Positions 1 to 10,550 of a stretch of DNA of 64,000 bases are shown in pieces. This stretch comes from Anaerovoracaceae bacterium. Lineage in GTDB: Bacteria; Bacillota; Clostridia; Peptostreptococcales; Anaerovoracaceae. Under the pieces are notes generated by a model. The model did no database searches, had not been told where the DNA came from, and saw only the letters and a list, made by a program, of their open reading frames with translations. Made by a program: the position numbers and the translations under genes. The stretch is taken from positions 62,001 through 126,000 of the forward strand of contig JASBYX010000001.1 of the NCBI GenBank assembly GCA_029983755.1, given 5' to 3'. Numbering within the stretch: the stretch's first letter is position 1; the number at the start of each line of letters is the position of its first letter.

Positions 1-3000
1 CAGGGTTAGAGTTGGGAAATTCTCTTCAACATCTAAGATTTTACCATATGGCAGAAGTCCAAGTTTTATAAGTGCCTGGAATCCGTTGCAAATTCCAGCC
101 ATAAGGCCATCTCTGTTTTCCATAAGGTCCTCAACGGCGTCCTTAATCTGCTGATTTCTGAAGAATGCCGTTATGAATTTGCCTGATCCATCGGGCTCAT
201 CTCCACTTGAAAATCCGCCAGGTATGAAGATTATATGGCTTTCCCTTATTTTCTTGGCAAATTCTTCCACAGATTTAGTTATGTGCTCGCTGGTCAAATT
301 ATTGATAACAAAGACTTCAACATCTGCTCCTGCAGCTCTGAAAGCTTTAGCACTGTCGTACTCACAGTTAGTTCCTGGGAATACAGGAATCAAAACCTTT
401 GGTATGTCCACGGTGTACCCTGCATGACTTTTAACCTGTCTGCTGCCTCTAAAGGTTAAATCCTCAGATACATCATGTGCTCTGTTTTCCTTAGGCATTT
501 TTTCTCCCACGTGGAAGTTGTAAACCGGTTCAAGCTTACCTTCGTAGATTACATCTAGCGTTGAAAGTTCAATGCTCTCCCCTTTGAAAATAAGTTTGTT
601 TGGAGAAATTGTCTCGCCTAGAACGGATACTTTGTTGTCCTTTAATAATTTCGTAACATCACAATCGTCGGAAAGTTCTATTACAAAGCTACCGTAATTA
701 TAGGCAAATATTTTGTCTATATCAGTATCATCAGAATACTTGAAACCTACGTTATTACCTATTGACATCTTGTAGACAGCTTCAGCTATACCGCCAAAAC
801 CACAAGTGTATACAGCTAGGGCTTTCTGTTCTTGAGCCAGCTTACCAACAGTAGCGAAAACCTCCTTTAAAGATTCTCCTGTAGGAAGACCATTATCATC
901 GATTTCAGGTGTAATCATAATTACTTTATGGTCAACTCCTTTAAAGTCCCCGCTTACAACCCTACCGACATCTCCCGTTGTAACTGCAAATGAAATGAGT
1001 GTAGGAGGAACATGAAGATCTTCAAAGCTACCGGACATGGAGTCCTTCCCACCTATTGCAGCTATTTCCAAGGCTAACTGAGCCTTAAGAGCACCCAGTA
1101 CAGAGGCAAGTGGCTTACCCCACTTTTCCTTATCAGATCCTAGTTTTTCAAAGTATTCCTGGAATGAAAGGTACACATCTTTAAACTCTGCCCCTGCAGC
1201 CAGTAACTTAGAGACGGATTCCACAACTGCTAGATATGCCCCATCAAATGGTGACAGTTCAGATATATATGGATTGTACCCCCATGACATAAATGAAGCT
1301 GTAGTAGATGTATCTTCTTCCATGGAAATCAGGTTTACCATTGACTGGTTAGGAGTTCTCTGGAATTTCCCTCCAAATGGCATTATCACGGTGCCGGCCC
1401 CTATGGTGGAGTCGAACATCTCAGAGAGTCCACGCTTAGAACAGATGTTCAGGTCTCCGACTAGAGCTTTCATATCCTTTGAGAAATCCCCACTTGATGA
1501 TTTGCCATAGGATTTACCTTCAGAAACCTTAGCTTCCGTGTGCTTATCCGTACCGTTTGTATCAAGGAAAGCCCTTGATATGTCAACGATTTTGTTGCCT
1601 CTCCAGCTCATTACAAGTCGGCCGGAATCATTAACTGTAGCTACCTTGGTGCACTGCAAGTTTTCTTCTTCTGCCAGACTTTTAAACTTCTCAACATCAT
1701 CGGCATTGACTACAACAGCCATACGTTCCTGTGATTCACTGATGGCAAGCTCCGTACCATCAAGCCCCTCATACTTCTTTGGTACCTTGTCAAGGTTTAT
1801 ATCCAAACCTTCTGCAAGCTCGCCAATGGCAACGGATACGCCACCTGCTCCAAAATCGTTACAGCGTTTGATAAGCTTGCTGGCTTCAGGATTTCTGAAT
1901 AATCTCTGTAGCTTCCTTTCTTCCGGTGCATTACCCTTTTGAACTTCTGCTCCAGCTGTTTCTATGGATGTAGTTGTATGAGATTTAGATGAGCCTGTCG
2001 CCCCTCCACAGCCATCTCTTCCTGTTTTACCCCCTAGGAGCAAAACAACATCACCTGCTAGGGGTGTTTCTCTAATTACATTTTCAGCAGGTGCAGCAGC
2101 TATAACAGCGCCTACTTCCATTCTCTTAGCGATATATCCGGGATGATAGAGCTCGTACACCTGACCTGTTGCAAGACCTATTTGGTTTCCGTAAGATGAA
2201 TATCCCTTAGCAGCGGTGGTTACGATTTTCCTCTGAGGTAGTTTTCCTTCTAAGGTTTCATCATCATCTGCGAGAGGGTTCCCGGCTCCTGTTACCCTCA
2301 TGGCGGAGTAAACATATGAACGGCCTGAGAGTGGATCTCTGATAGCGCCACCTATACAGGTTGCTGCTCCCCCAAATGGCTCAATCTCTGTAGGGTGATT
2401 ATGGGTTTCATTTTTGAAGAGAAGTAGCCAATCCTCTTCCCCTTGGGAAGATTCCACCTTAATTTTGACAGTGCAGGCGTTTATCTCCTCAGACTTGTCG
2501 AGATTGGCAAGCTTACCTTGACTGCGTAGGTATTTTGCTGCAATCGTACCCACATCCATCAAAGAGATGGATTTAGTTCGTTTCAAATCTTCCCTGATTT
2601 TCAGGTATAAATCATAGGTTTCTTTGACGTTTTCATCGTCAAATTCTACATCATCGATGACAGTGTTAAAAGTGGTGTGTCTACAGTGATCGGACCAATA
2701 TGTATCTATGACTCTGATTTCAGTTATTGTTGGTGGCCTATTTTCCTTGCGGAAATATTCTTGAGTGAAAGCAAGGTCGGAAATATCCATCGCAAGACCC
2801 ATGTTTGCTGCCAATTTCTCCAGTTCATCTTCGCTCATTTGATTGAAGTTGCTGAGAATCTCCACATCTTCAGGAGGATCAATGGCGAGATTCAGGTCCT
2901 CATATTCTGAGAGAGTTGCTTCTCTGGCCTCCACAGGATTTATGATATACTTGCGAATTTTATTCTTATCATGTTCTGAATCTGTGCCGGTAAACACATA

Positions 3001-3357
3001 GAGTTTAGCGTATCTCACCCTAGGCTTTTTCCCCTGAGAAATCATTTGTATACACTCAGAGGCTGCTTCTGCTCGCTGATCGAATTGTCCGGGAAGAAGT
3101 TCGACTGCTAAGAGGAAGTCCCCATCTCCTATATTTAGCTCTTCCCTGCTCAAAACCTTGTCTACCTGTGGCTCTGAAAATACAGTATTTACAGCTCTCT
3201 GAAATACATCATCCTCAATATCGTCCACATCGTAGCGGTTAATTATTCGCACCTCGCTGAGGTTATCGATTCCAAGAAAACTCTTTATCTCTCTTTGAAC
3301 CTCCTTAGCCTCGTGAGCAAAGTCTTGCTTTTTTTCAACAAAAACTCTTCTGACCAT
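1..3357 (-). CDS. purL: Phosphoribosylformylglycinamidine synthase, large single-chain type, 3' end outside window
   Basis: Makes FGAM from FGAR, glutamine and ATP in de novo purine synthesis. Reading leftwards from the ATG at 3357, 1119 residues stay open to base 1, so the C-terminus lies beyond the edge. Visible are the synthetase motif SDHCRHTTF near residue 222, a GGAATCIGG nucleotide loop near 329, and a C-terminal class I glutaminase domain with GTNCEYDSA near 995 and nucleophile motif GICNGFQ near 1090. The full-length family is about 1250-1300 residues, so this is the fused PurL/PurQ type, not the split PurSQL type. Its ATG overlaps the purD stop by one base (TAATG), which implies translational coupling at the distal end of the pur operon. 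Confidence 0.97.
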   Translation of the reverse strand, partial: MVRRVFVEKKQDFAHEAKEVQREIKSFLGIDNLSEVRIINRYDVDDIEDDVFQRAVNTVFSEPQVDKVLSREELNIGDGDFLLAVELLPGQFDQRAEAASECIQMISQGKKPRVRYAKLYVFTGTDSEHDKNKIRKYIINPVEAREATLSEYEDLNLAIDPPEDVEILSNFNQMSEDELEKLAANMGLAMDISDLAFTQEYFRKENRPPTITEIRVIDTYWSDHCRHTTFNTVIDDVEFDDENVKETYDLYLKIREDLKRTKSISLMDVGTIAAKYLRSQGKLANLDKSEEINACTVKIKVESSQGEEDWLLLFKNETHNHPTEIEPFGGAATCIGGAIRDPLSGRSYVYSAMRVTGAGNPLADDDETLEGKLPQRKIVTTAAKGYSSYGNQIGLATGQVYELYHPGYIAKRMEVGAVIAAAPAENVIRETPLAGDVVLLLGGKTGRDGCGGATGSSKSHTTTSIETAGAEVQKGNAPEERKLQRLFRNPEASKLIKRCNDFGAGGVSVAIGELAEGLDINLDKVPKKYEGLDGTELAISESQERMAVVVNADDVEKFKSLAEEENLQCTKVATVNDSGRLVMSWRGNKIVDISRAFLDTNGTDKHTEAKVSEGKSYGKSSSGDFSKDMKALVGDLNICSKRGLSEMFDSTIGAGTVIMPFGGKFQRTPNQSMVNLISMEEDTSTTASFMSWGYNPYISELSPFDGAYLAVVESVSKLLAAGAEFKDVYLSFQEYFEKLGSDKEKWGKPLASVLGALKAQLALEIAAIGGKDSMSGSFEDLHVPPTLISFAVTTGDVGRVVSGDFKGVDHKVIMITPEIDDNGLPTGESLKEVFATVGKLAQEQKALAVYTCGFGGIAEAVYKMSIGNNVGFKYSDDTDIDKIFAYNYGSFVIELSDDCDVTKLLKDNKVSVLGETISPNKLIFKGESIELSTLDVIYEGKLEPVYNFHVGEKMPKENRAHDVSEDLTFRGSRQVKSHAGYTVDIPKVLIPVFPGTNCEYDSAKAFRAAGADVEVFVINNLTSEHITKSVEEFAKKIRESHIIFIPGGFSSGDEPDGSGKFITAFFRNQQIKDAVEDLMENRDGLMAGICNGFQALIKLGLLPYGKILDVEENFPTLTL

Positions 3358-4631
3358 TATTCCACCTCTCCTAGTACCTTAAGTGCCTTATGTCCAATGT
3401 CATTTCTGTAGTATTTGTTATCGAAATTGATGTTTTGTGCTGTCTTGTATGCCTTGTCTATAGCTTCTTTGAGATTTGTTCCTCTCTCGGTAATCCCAAG
3501 AACTCTTCCTCCGTTTGTAACGAGATGGCCATCTTCAAGCTTGGCTCCTGCTACAAAGATATTATCAGCTTCTTCATCATTCCAGGTTATAGGGAACCCC
3601 TTTTCATATGCCTTTGGATAACCTTTTGATGCCAGTACCAAGCAGCAGGTTGAATCATCGGAAAACTTAACTTTTGAAGGGTCAAGCTTTTCATCTCTAA
3701 CGTCCATCATTATTTCAAGGAGATCTGATTCTAAAAGAGGCAAAACAGCCTGTGCTTCCGGGTCTCCGAATCTGCAGTTGTACTCGATAACCTTTGGACC
3801 GTCTTTGGTTATCATCAGCCCAAAATATAGACATCCCTTAAAGGGCCTATCTATTGAGTTCATAGCTTCTAAAGTTGGGATGAAAATCTCATTCATCGCC
3901 TTCTTTGCAATATCGTCAGTATAGTATGGGTTTGGAGCAATTACACCCATGCCACCTGTATTAGGCCCTCTGTCCCCGTCTAAGGCTCTTTTGTGATCCA
4001 TAGAGGAAACCATTGGAACTATAGTTTTCCCATCGGTGAAAGTCAAAACAGAGACCTCAGGGCCCTCAAGAAATTCCTCGATTACAACTCTGTTGCCGCT
4101 GTCCCCGAAGGCTTTATCCTTCATTATTGTTTTCAGAGCATTCATTGCTTCTTCATGGTTTTCAGCAATAATTACACCTTTCCCCAGAGCAAGTCCATCG
4201 GCTTTGATAACTATTGGAGTCGAATTGTCCGATAGATATTCAGACGCCTTCTTAAAATCGTCGAAAATCTGATATTTTGCTGTGGGGATATTGTATTCCC
4301 TCATTAGATCTTTGGAAAATGCCTTGCTCCCTTCAATAATCGCTGCTCTTTTGTTTGGTCCAAAGCAAGGAATCCCTGCTCCCTCAAGCTCATCAACCAT
4401 TCCAAGAACCAAGGGATCGTCCGGGGCTACAACGGCAAAGTCCACCTGCTCTTTGATGGCAAATTCTTTGACTCTGGGAATATCTGTAGCCTTGATATCA
4501 ACGCAGGTTGCATCTGCAGCAATTCCACCGTTTCCTGGTAGAGCAAAGATCTTCTCAACCTTTTGGTTTTCCTTTATCTTTTTGATGATAGCGTGCTCTC
4601 TGCCACCACCACCAACCACGAGAATTTTCAT
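3357..4631 (-). CDS. purD: Phosphoribosylamine-glycine ligase (GARS)
   Basis: Joins phosphoribosylamine and glycine with ATP to form GAR. The 424 residues match the usual length. The N-terminal GGGGREHAI loop, the ATP-grasp core (IVIKADGLALGKG near residue 140) and the YNCRFGDPE motif that binds ATP and metal are all present. The start is set by an AAGGAG box nine bases before the ATG. It lies 30 bases after the purH stop and its own stop overlaps the purL start, so it belongs to the pur operon. Confidence 0.97.
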   Translation of the reverse strand: MKILVVGGGGREHAIIKKIKENQKVEKIFALPGNGGIAADATCVDIKATDIPRVKEFAIKEQVDFAVVAPDDPLVLGMVDELEGAGIPCFGPNKRAAIIEGSKAFSKDLMREYNIPTAKYQIFDDFKKASEYLSDNSTPIVIKADGLALGKGVIIAENHEEAMNALKTIMKDKAFGDSGNRVVIEEFLEGPEVSVLTFTDGKTIVPMVSSMDHKRALDGDRGPNTGGMGVIAPNPYYTDDIAKKAMNEIFIPTLEAMNSIDRPFKGCLYFGLMITKDGPKVIEYNCRFGDPEAQAVLPLLESDLLEIMMDVRDEKLDPSKVKFSDDSTCCLVLASKGYPKAYEKGFPITWNDEEADNIFVAGAKLEDGHLVTNGGRVLGITERGTNLKEAIDKAYKTAQNINFDNKYYRNDIGHKALKVLGEVE

Positions 4632-4661
4632 TTGTGAATACTCCTTGTCAATATAATTTTC

Positions 4662-5846
4662 TTAATGATGGAAAAGTCTCATTCCTGTGAATGCCATCAC
4701 CATACCGAATCTGTCACATGTTTCAATTACATTTTCATCTCTAATTGAGCCACCGGGTTGTGCTACAAAGCTAACTCCGCTCTTAGCGGCTCTTTCGATG
4801 TTGTCACCGAATGGGAAGAAAGCATCAGAACCCAAGGCAACTCCACAGATTTGGCTCAAGTACTCCACCTGCTCATCCCTTGTGAATGGCTCCGGTTTGG
4901 AAGTAAAAACATCTTCCCATCTTCCATCGTCGATAAAATCCATATAATCTCTTCCCAAGTATACATCAATGGTATTGTCCCTAACAGCCCTTGGGATATC
5001 CTCTTTAAACGGAAGATTTAGAACTCTATCCGACTGTCTCAGATGCCATAGATCAGCCTTGTCCCCTGCAAGCCTTGTGCAGTGAATTCTCGATTGCTGT
5101 CCAGCTCCCACACCGATTGCCTGGCCTTCCTTAGCAAATGCCACAGAGTTAGATTGGGTGTACTTCAGTGTGATCAGAGCCACAATCAAATCCCTCATAC
5201 CCTCTTCTGTGAGGTTTTTATTTTCAGTTACGATCTTAGAAAGAACATCTCTGCTAATCTTATAATCGTTCCTACCTTGGGAAAAAGTAACGCCGAAAAC
5301 CTGTTTTGTTTCTTCGTGAGCGGGAACATAGCTTGAATCAATTTCGATGATATTATAATTCCCTTTTTTCTTGCTTCTGAGAATTTCCAAGGCCTCATCC
5401 TCATATCCTGGAGCGATTATTCCGTCGGAAACCTCTCTCTTTATGAGATTGGCTGTAGCCACATCACATGGCCTTGAAAGTGCGATGAAATCTCCAAATG
5501 ATGACATTCTGTCAGTTCCCCTTGCTCTTGCGTAAGCGGTTGCAAGCTTAGAATCGTCAAGGCCTTCCACATCGTCAACAAAACAGCTTTTTTTCAAGGC
5601 ATCGCTCATGGGAACGGCGATTGAGGCTGATGTTGGGCTTACATGCTTAAAGGAAGTTGCAGCAGGTTCTCCCAAGGCTTCATCAAGTTCCTTGACCAAC
5701 TGCCAGCTGTTTAGAGCGTCCAAGAAGTTAATGTATCCCGGTCTACCGTTAAGAATTTCAAATGGTAGATCTTTGCCATCAGCCATGTAAACTTTTGCCG
5801 GCTTCTGGTTCGGATTGCAGCCGTATTTCAATTCAAATTCTTTCAT
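4662..5846 (-). CDS. purH: Stand-alone AICAR transformylase (PurH C-terminal activity only)
   Basis: Transfers a formyl group from 10-formyl-THF to AICAR, giving FAICAR. The protein is 394 residues, against about 510 for bifunctional PurH. It starts directly with the transformylase signature (KYGCNPNQ, residues 7-14), so the MGS-like IMP cyclohydrolase domain is absent. Transformylase residues are intact: the Lys67-His68 pair in SFKHVSP, YTQSNSVAFA and the C-terminal FTGMRLFHH. The reading frame is clean to its own start and the next gene is a PurO-like cyclohydrolase. I therefore read it as a genuine split-pathway enzyme and not a truncation. It sits mid-operon, 34 bases from purO. Confidence 0.93.
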   Translation of the reverse strand: MKEFELKYGCNPNQKPAKVYMADGKDLPFEILNGRPGYINFLDALNSWQLVKELDEALGEPAATSFKHVSPTSASIAVPMSDALKKSCFVDDVEGLDDSKLATAYARARGTDRMSSFGDFIALSRPCDVATANLIKREVSDGIIAPGYEDEALEILRSKKKGNYNIIEIDSSYVPAHEETKQVFGVTFSQGRNDYKISRDVLSKIVTENKNLTEEGMRDLIVALITLKYTQSNSVAFAKEGQAIGVGAGQQSRIHCTRLAGDKADLWHLRQSDRVLNLPFKEDIPRAVRDNTIDVYLGRDYMDFIDDGRWEDVFTSKPEPFTRDEQVEYLSQICGVALGSDAFFPFGDNIERAAKSGVSFVAQPGGSIRDENVIETCDRFGMVMAFTGMRLFHH

Positions 5847-5879
5847 ATCCTTACCTCGTGTTCTATAATCGATACATTG

Positions 5880-6593
5880 TTAATTGTTATGGTTTTTATT
5901 GATAATGTAGGTTTTTACCTTGCCATTTTCCAGGTCTATGGCCTTTGCAACCAGAGAAATTCTGTTTTCCTCGTCAAGTGAATTCCACACTCTGTCTGCA
6001 AACTCTGTCAAAGTGCCACTGATTTCGATTTCTTTAGGTTCACCTTCAAAAGTTGGAAGTGGGTTACCGTCTGTCACGTAGGTGTGTATCAGATGACCGA
6101 TTCCGGATGTGGCTTCGTAGTCGTAGAAGAATCTGTAACATTTTTGAGTTTCAGGGTTGCCGCACTTGAGTATGGAAAGCTTATAAGTGAGCTCTTCGTT
6201 AAGTTCCATTATTCCACTTATCCTAGGAGTATAGTTAGACGCATCAGGTTCGAATTCTCTTGTCTTTAGAGCATCTGCAAAGCTTTCTCCTTCCAGCATG
6301 AAGTTATAGACAGTATCCGTTTGATCTCCGTTTGTCACTATGAGTTCATAATCGTGGGATCTCATTGGATAGTAAACAATTAGAGACGGATCTTCCACCT
6401 TAGACTCATCAAAAGGCTTGATCATTACATCCTCACCATCTTCCAAGAAAACCCTGTTCCTGCTGTTTTCGCTTCTTCCCATTATGAAGTAAACCGCAAC
6501 AGCGTTCTTGCCTCCCTTGGCTTTACCCAGAATTATTCCCCGACCCGGGTATCTATTTCCCTTAAGTGCTTCTTCTACGGTTATCGTTCTCAT
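5880..6593 (-). CDS. purO: IMP cyclohydrolase, archaeal PurO-like family
   Basis: Predicted to close the ring of FAICAR to give IMP, the last step of the pathway. The 237 residues resemble the IMP_cyclohyd (PurO, PF07826) family: an N-terminal RYPGRGIILGKA strand, a central FFYDYEATSGIGH-type segment, and no similarity to the MGS-like fold of PurH. The assignment rests on remembered family resemblance and strongly on context, since it lies directly before a transformylase that lacks its cyclohydrolase half. It starts one base after the purN stop, within the operon. An alternative would be an unrelated purine-associated protein, but nothing else here could supply the missing step. Confidence 0.82.
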   Translation of the reverse strand: MRTITVEEALKGNRYPGRGIILGKAKGGKNAVAVYFIMGRSENSRNRVFLEDGEDVMIKPFDESKVEDPSLIVYYPMRSHDYELIVTNGDQTDTVYNFMLEGESFADALKTREFEPDASNYTPRISGIMELNEELTYKLSILKCGNPETQKCYRFFYDYEATSGIGHLIHTYVTDGNPLPTFEGEPKEIEISGTLTEFADRVWNSLDEENRISLVAKAIDLENGKVKTYIINKNHNN

Positions 6594-6594
6594 A

Positions 6595-7215
6595 TCACAA
6601 ATTCCCCTCTCTTCCGTCTTTTCTGCTTTTGATTATTTCTTTGGCAACTATGACACATGCCTTGGGAAGAAGTTTCCACTCTGCCTCTTCCATTATCCTT
6701 CTCTGTAAAGTTTCAGGAGTATCGTCTGATTTAACTTCCACAGCTTTTTGAAGGATGATTTCTCCGCCGTCCGGGATTTCGTTCACAAAGTGAACCGTTG
6801 CTCCGCTGACCTTAACCCCATATTCAAGAGCCTTCTCATGCACGTGGAGACCATAACAGCCTTTTCCACAGAAGGCCGGTATCAGAGATGGATGAATATT
6901 TATTATTGGCTTTTTAAATTTGTGTATGAATTTTCCAGAAAGTATTCTTAGATATCCTGCCAAAACAAGCATATCAACACCTTCATCCCTAAGGATTTTA
7001 AGAAGCTCGTCCTCATCTTTACAAACTGCCTGCTTAATTCCTTCCTTTTCAGCCCTCTTTAAGGCGTAGGCTCCTTCGTTGCTTGAAACCACAAGCTTTA
7101 TTTCGCAAGGGTGAAGCCTTCCATCTTTTTCGGCATTAATTAGAGCTTGAAGATTAGTTCCACCTCCGGAAACCAAAACGGCTACTCTAACTGTATCTCT
7201 AATACCATCTACCAT
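6595..7215 (-). CDS. purN: Phosphoribosylglycinamide formyltransferase (GART)
   Basis: Formylates GAR from 10-formyl-THF. The protein has 206 residues with the PRPP-type glycine loop VSGGGTNLQ near residue 15, the catalytic Asn-x-His in [10 protein letters not shown], and the Asp in [10 protein letters not shown]. The insertion CGKGCYG after the active-site loop is common in clostridial PurN. The ATG at 7215 overlaps the end of purM by seven bases, consistent with coupling. Confidence 0.96.
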   Translation of the reverse strand: MVDGIRDTVRVAVLVSGGGTNLQALINAEKDGRLHPCEIKLVVSSNEGAYALKRAEKEGIKQAVCKDEDELLKILRDEGVDMLVLAGYLRILSGKFIHKFKKPIINIHPSLIPAFCGKGCYGLHVHEKALEYGVKVSGATVHFVNEIPDGGEIILQKAVEVKSDDTPETLQRRIMEEAEWKLLPKACVIVAKEIIKSRKDGREGNL

Positions 7216-8249
7216 AAAACAACGCCCTCATCCGATTCTGTTATTTCTCCCAGGGTATATGCTTCTTCTCCTGCATCTTTGAGTATGTCCTTTGCTTTTT
7301 CCTCATCTTCCTTGGAGACTACAAGAACCATACCAATGCCCATGTTGAAGGTATTGTACATATCTCTCTCAGATATATCTCCCTTAGCTTGAATGTATTT
7401 GAAAATAGGAAGTACAGGGACCCTTGATTTTTCAATTTTAGCCGTTAGACCCTCCGGAAGTGCTCTTGGAATGTTTTCGTAAAAGCCTCCTCCTGTAATA
7501 TTTGCAATCGACTTAACCCTGACAGCCTCAATTAGTTTCAGTATAGGATTTACATATATCTTTGTAGGCTCTATCAAAACTTCTCCAAGGGTTTTCCCTT
7601 CAAGCTCGGGAACTGAAGCGGACAGGTCTGTGTTCTCTACATCAAGGACCTTTCTAACAAGAGAAAAGCCGTTTGAATGAATTCCTGATGAAGCAAGGCC
7701 AATGATGACATCTCCCGGTTTCACATTTGTTTTGTCGAGAATTTTGGATTTGTCAACAACCCCTACGGCAAAACCTGCCATATCGTATTCATCTTCACCG
7801 TAAAACCCCGGCATTTCTGCTGTTTCTCCCCCTATTAGGGCACATTCAGACTGAACACAACCTTCAGCTACACCGGAAACTATCTTTGCAACCCTTTCCG
7901 GAGTGTTTTTCCCAACAGCAATATAATCGAGGAAATACAGAGGTTTTGCCCCAACGCAGATTATATCGTTCACACACATTGCAACACAGTCTATTCCTAC
8001 AGTATCGTGTTTGTCTGTAAGAAATGCCATCTTGAGTTTGGTTCCAACACCGTCGGTACCGCTCACAAGAACCGGCTCCTTTATATCTCCAAGTTCAAGC
8101 TGAAACAGTCCTCCAAAACCTCCCAGACTATCCGTCTTTCCAAACACCATGGTTCTTGCCACATGTTCCTTCATGAGCTCAACTGCCTTATAGCCTGCAG
8201 TTATATCAACTCCTGCATCTTTGTAGCTTTCGCTGTAACTCTTAGTCAT
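7209..8249 (-). CDS. purM: Phosphoribosylformylglycinamidine cyclo-ligase (AIRS)
   Basis: Closes FGAM to AIR with ATP. The family core is complete: [14 protein letters not shown], the [14 protein letters not shown] loop and the C-terminal FNMGIGMV motif. The frame stays open to a TTG at 8273 and an ATG at 8264. I chose the ATG at 8249 because it gives [15 protein letters not shown], which aligns with the usual PurM N-terminus, and because a GGAAAG box precedes it. The start remains uncertain by up to eight codons. It follows purF by about 90 bases. Confidence 0.95.
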   Translation of the reverse strand: MTKSYSESYKDAGVDITAGYKAVELMKEHVARTMVFGKTDSLGGFGGLFQLELGDIKEPVLVSGTDGVGTKLKMAFLTDKHDTVGIDCVAMCVNDIICVGAKPLYFLDYIAVGKNTPERVAKIVSGVAEGCVQSECALIGGETAEMPGFYGEDEYDMAGFAVGVVDKSKILDKTNVKPGDVIIGLASSGIHSNGFSLVRKVLDVENTDLSASVPELEGKTLGEVLIEPTKIYVNPILKLIEAVRVKSIANITGGGFYENIPRALPEGLTAKIEKSRVPVLPIFKYIQAKGDISERDMYNTFNMGIGMVLVVSKEDEEKAKDILKDAGEEAYTLGEITESDEGVVLW

Positions 8250-8337
8250 TTTTATGCTTTCCATCCCGTCCAATATTAAGTAATAATCATTTTCAAAGTG
8301 GTTCCGGGGATTTTTCCTTTCTTCGAGTTTTCAAATA

Positions 8338-9774
8338 TTAGCTGTTTTCTTTTTCGCTGATTTTCTTTTCAAATCGTTCCTTATTGCTTTTCGTTGGAAT
8401 TTCTGTAGCGTATTCTCCTGTGAAGCATCCCTTGCAAAATTCCTGATCGTCTCTTTTGCATACCAGAGATTTCAGGCTGCTAATACTCAGGTATCCCAAT
8501 GTATCTGCACCGATTTTCTCAGCTATCTCAGGTATTGAATACTTACATGCGATGAGGTTTTCTTTAGAATCCACGTCTGTTCCGTAATAGCATGGGTCCA
8601 CAAAAGGTGGAGCTGCTGACATTACATGTACTTCTTTGGCCCCAGCCTCTCTGAGCTGCTTAACAATCCTAGCACTTGTAGTTCCCCTTACAATTGAGTC
8701 GTCAACAAGGATAACCCTCTTGCCCTTTACAGTTGAAGACAAAACATTTAGTTTGATTCTAACCTTATCTTCTCTAGCTTTCTGTCCCGGAGCTATGAAG
8801 GTTCTCGCAACATATTTGTTCTTTATGAAGCCGATTCCGTATGGAATTCCGCTTTGCTGAGAATAGCCCAAAGCAGCATCAAGGCCTGAGTCAGGCACTC
8901 CGATTACAACATCTGCGTCTGTAGGGTGCTCAAGGGCAAGACAGACACCGGCTCTTTTTCTCGCTTCGTGAACGCTGATTCCTTCGATTACGGAATCAGG
9001 TCTTGCAAAGTATATGTACTCAAATATGCAAATCTGTTCTTTTTCTTTTCCACAATGTGTCGTTATGGATTCAACACCTTCCTCGGTGAATACAACAATC
9101 TCCCCGGGTTCTATGTCCCTTATGTACTTAGCACCCACTGCATCCAAAGCACAAGTCTCAGAAGCCACGATGTATGTTCCATCCTCACGCTTGCCGTAAC
9201 ACAAAGGACGGTAACCTCTTTTGTCCCTAACTGCAATCAGTTTGGATGGCGACATGACAACTAGAGAATATGCTCCTTCTATAACATCCATTGTCTTAGA
9301 TATGGCTTCCTCTATAGATGATGATTTTACTCTATTCTTTGTAATCACATAGGAGATAACCTCTGTATCGCTGGTAGTGTGAAAAATTGAGCCATCTTCC
9401 TCTAAGGATTGCCTAATCTCATAGGAGTTGACCAAGTTACCATTGTGGGCAAGGGCCATTCTTCCCTTATGATGGTTGACTACTATTGGTTGGGCGTTGC
9501 TTCTGTCGTTACCTCCGGTGGTGCCATATCTCACATGACCTATGGCTATGTGTCCGGCTCCCAAAGATTTAAGGTTCTCAGGAGTGAAAACATCCTGAAC
9601 CAAGCCTACGTCCTTGTAGGCTTGGAACAGACCGTCGTCATTTACCACGATTCCACAGCTCTCCTGCCCTCTATGCTGGAGGGCAAAAAGACCATAGTAT
9701 GCCAGTCTTGCAACGTCCTGGGTGTCCTTGGCAAAAATTCCGAAGACCCCACACTCTTCTCTAAGTCCTGACAT
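8338..9774 (-). CDS. purF: Amidophosphoribosyltransferase, Fe-S type
   Basis: Commits PRPP and glutamine to phosphoribosylamine. The start ATG at 9774 follows the purC stop by one base and has a GGGAG box six bases upstream; an upstream in-frame ATG would extend into purC and is rejected. The N-terminus reads MSGLREECGVFGIF, so the Ntn glutaminase Cys follows a short propeptide as in Bacillus PurF. Cysteines in KEQICIFEY, LIACKYS and EFCKGCF match the 4Fe-4S ligands of the oxygen-sensitive Bacillus-type enzyme. The PRPP loop is VILVDDSIVRGTT. Confidence 0.97.
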   Translation of the reverse strand: MSGLREECGVFGIFAKDTQDVARLAYYGLFALQHRGQESCGIVVNDDGLFQAYKDVGLVQDVFTPENLKSLGAGHIAIGHVRYGTTGGNDRSNAQPIVVNHHKGRMALAHNGNLVNSYEIRQSLEEDGSIFHTTSDTEVISYVITKNRVKSSSIEEAISKTMDVIEGAYSLVVMSPSKLIAVRDKRGYRPLCYGKREDGTYIVASETCALDAVGAKYIRDIEPGEIVVFTEEGVESITTHCGKEKEQICIFEYIYFARPDSVIEGISVHEARKRAGVCLALEHPTDADVVIGVPDSGLDAALGYSQQSGIPYGIGFIKNKYVARTFIAPGQKAREDKVRIKLNVLSSTVKGKRVILVDDSIVRGTTSARIVKQLREAGAKEVHVMSAAPPFVDPCYYGTDVDSKENLIACKYSIPEIAEKIGADTLGYLSISSLKSLVCKRDDQEFCKGCFTGEYATEIPTKSNKERFEKKISEKENS

Positions 9775-9775
9775 C

Positions 9776-10492
9776 TTATTCTCCCAAAAGTCTTCTTCGA
9801 ACTTCCACATAGGCATCTTCTACGCCGCCCATATCTCGTCTGAATCTATCCTTATCTAGCTTTTCTCCGGTCTTTGTATCCCAGAATCTGCAAGTATCAG
9901 GAGAGATTTCATCTGCCAAAACGATCTTTCCGTCACTTGTCTTTCCGAATTCCAATTTGAAGTCTATAAGCTCAATTCCTGCATCTTTCAGATACTCGGT
10001 CAGAATATCGTTAACCTTGAAAGCATATTCTTTGATGGTATCGAGATCTTCCTTGGTTGCATAATCCATAGCAAAAATATGGTAATCGTTTACCATTGGA
10101 TCCCCAAGATCATCATCCTTGTAGCTGAACTCAAGCACGGTTTTTCCAAGTTTATATCCTTCTTCAAGTCCCAGTCTCTTAGCCAGGGAACCTGCTGCAA
10201 TATTTCTGACGATTACTTCAAGAGGAATGATCTTAGCTTTCTTCACGATGCTGTCAGTACCGTTTATTTCCTCAACGAAATGAGTAGGTATTCCCTTTTC
10301 TTCAAGCATCTTCATCAGGAAGTTTGTCACTCTGTTATTGATCTCTCCCTTTCCAAGGATAGTTCCTTTCTTTTCCCCATTAAATGCAGTGGCATCATCT
10401 TTGTAAGAAACTATATATAGTTCAGGATCATCTGTCTTAAAAACTTTCTTTGCTTTGCCTTCGTACAACTGTTCTTTTCTCTCAATATTCAT
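9776..10492 (-). CDS. purC: SAICAR synthetase
   Basis: Adds aspartate to CAIR with ATP. At 238 residues it has the family length, with the N-terminal [10 protein letters not shown], the central [15 protein letters not shown] region and the [12 protein letters not shown] motif. The start ATG at 10492 is chosen because an AGGAGA box lies seven bases upstream; an open extension to 10543 adds a sequence not found in PurC. It lies 58 bases after purE. Confidence 0.97.
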   Translation of the reverse strand: MNIERKEQLYEGKAKKVFKTDDPELYIVSYKDDATAFNGEKKGTILGKGEINNRVTNFLMKMLEEKGIPTHFVEEINGTDSIVKKAKIIPLEVIVRNIAAGSLAKRLGLEEGYKLGKTVLEFSYKDDDLGDPMVNDYHIFAMDYATKEDLDTIKEYAFKVNDILTEYLKDAGIELIDFKLEFGKTSDGKIVLADEISPDTCRFWDTKTGEKLDKDRFRRDMGGVEDAYVEVRRRLLGE

Positions 10493-10550
10493 TTCGTTTC
10501 TCCTCATCAAATATAAAATTCCAAACTTTTTATTATCATTCACTATCTGC

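Noticed and set aside
4662..5846. purH as a truncated pseudogene
   Set aside because: The transformylase domain is complete with its own start, and a PurO-like cyclohydrolase gene beside it supplies the missing step.
8338..9816. PurF N-terminal extension to 9816
   Set aside because: It would overlap purC by 41 bases and precede the conserved propeptide-Cys start; the ATG at 9774 has an excellent ribosome-binding site.
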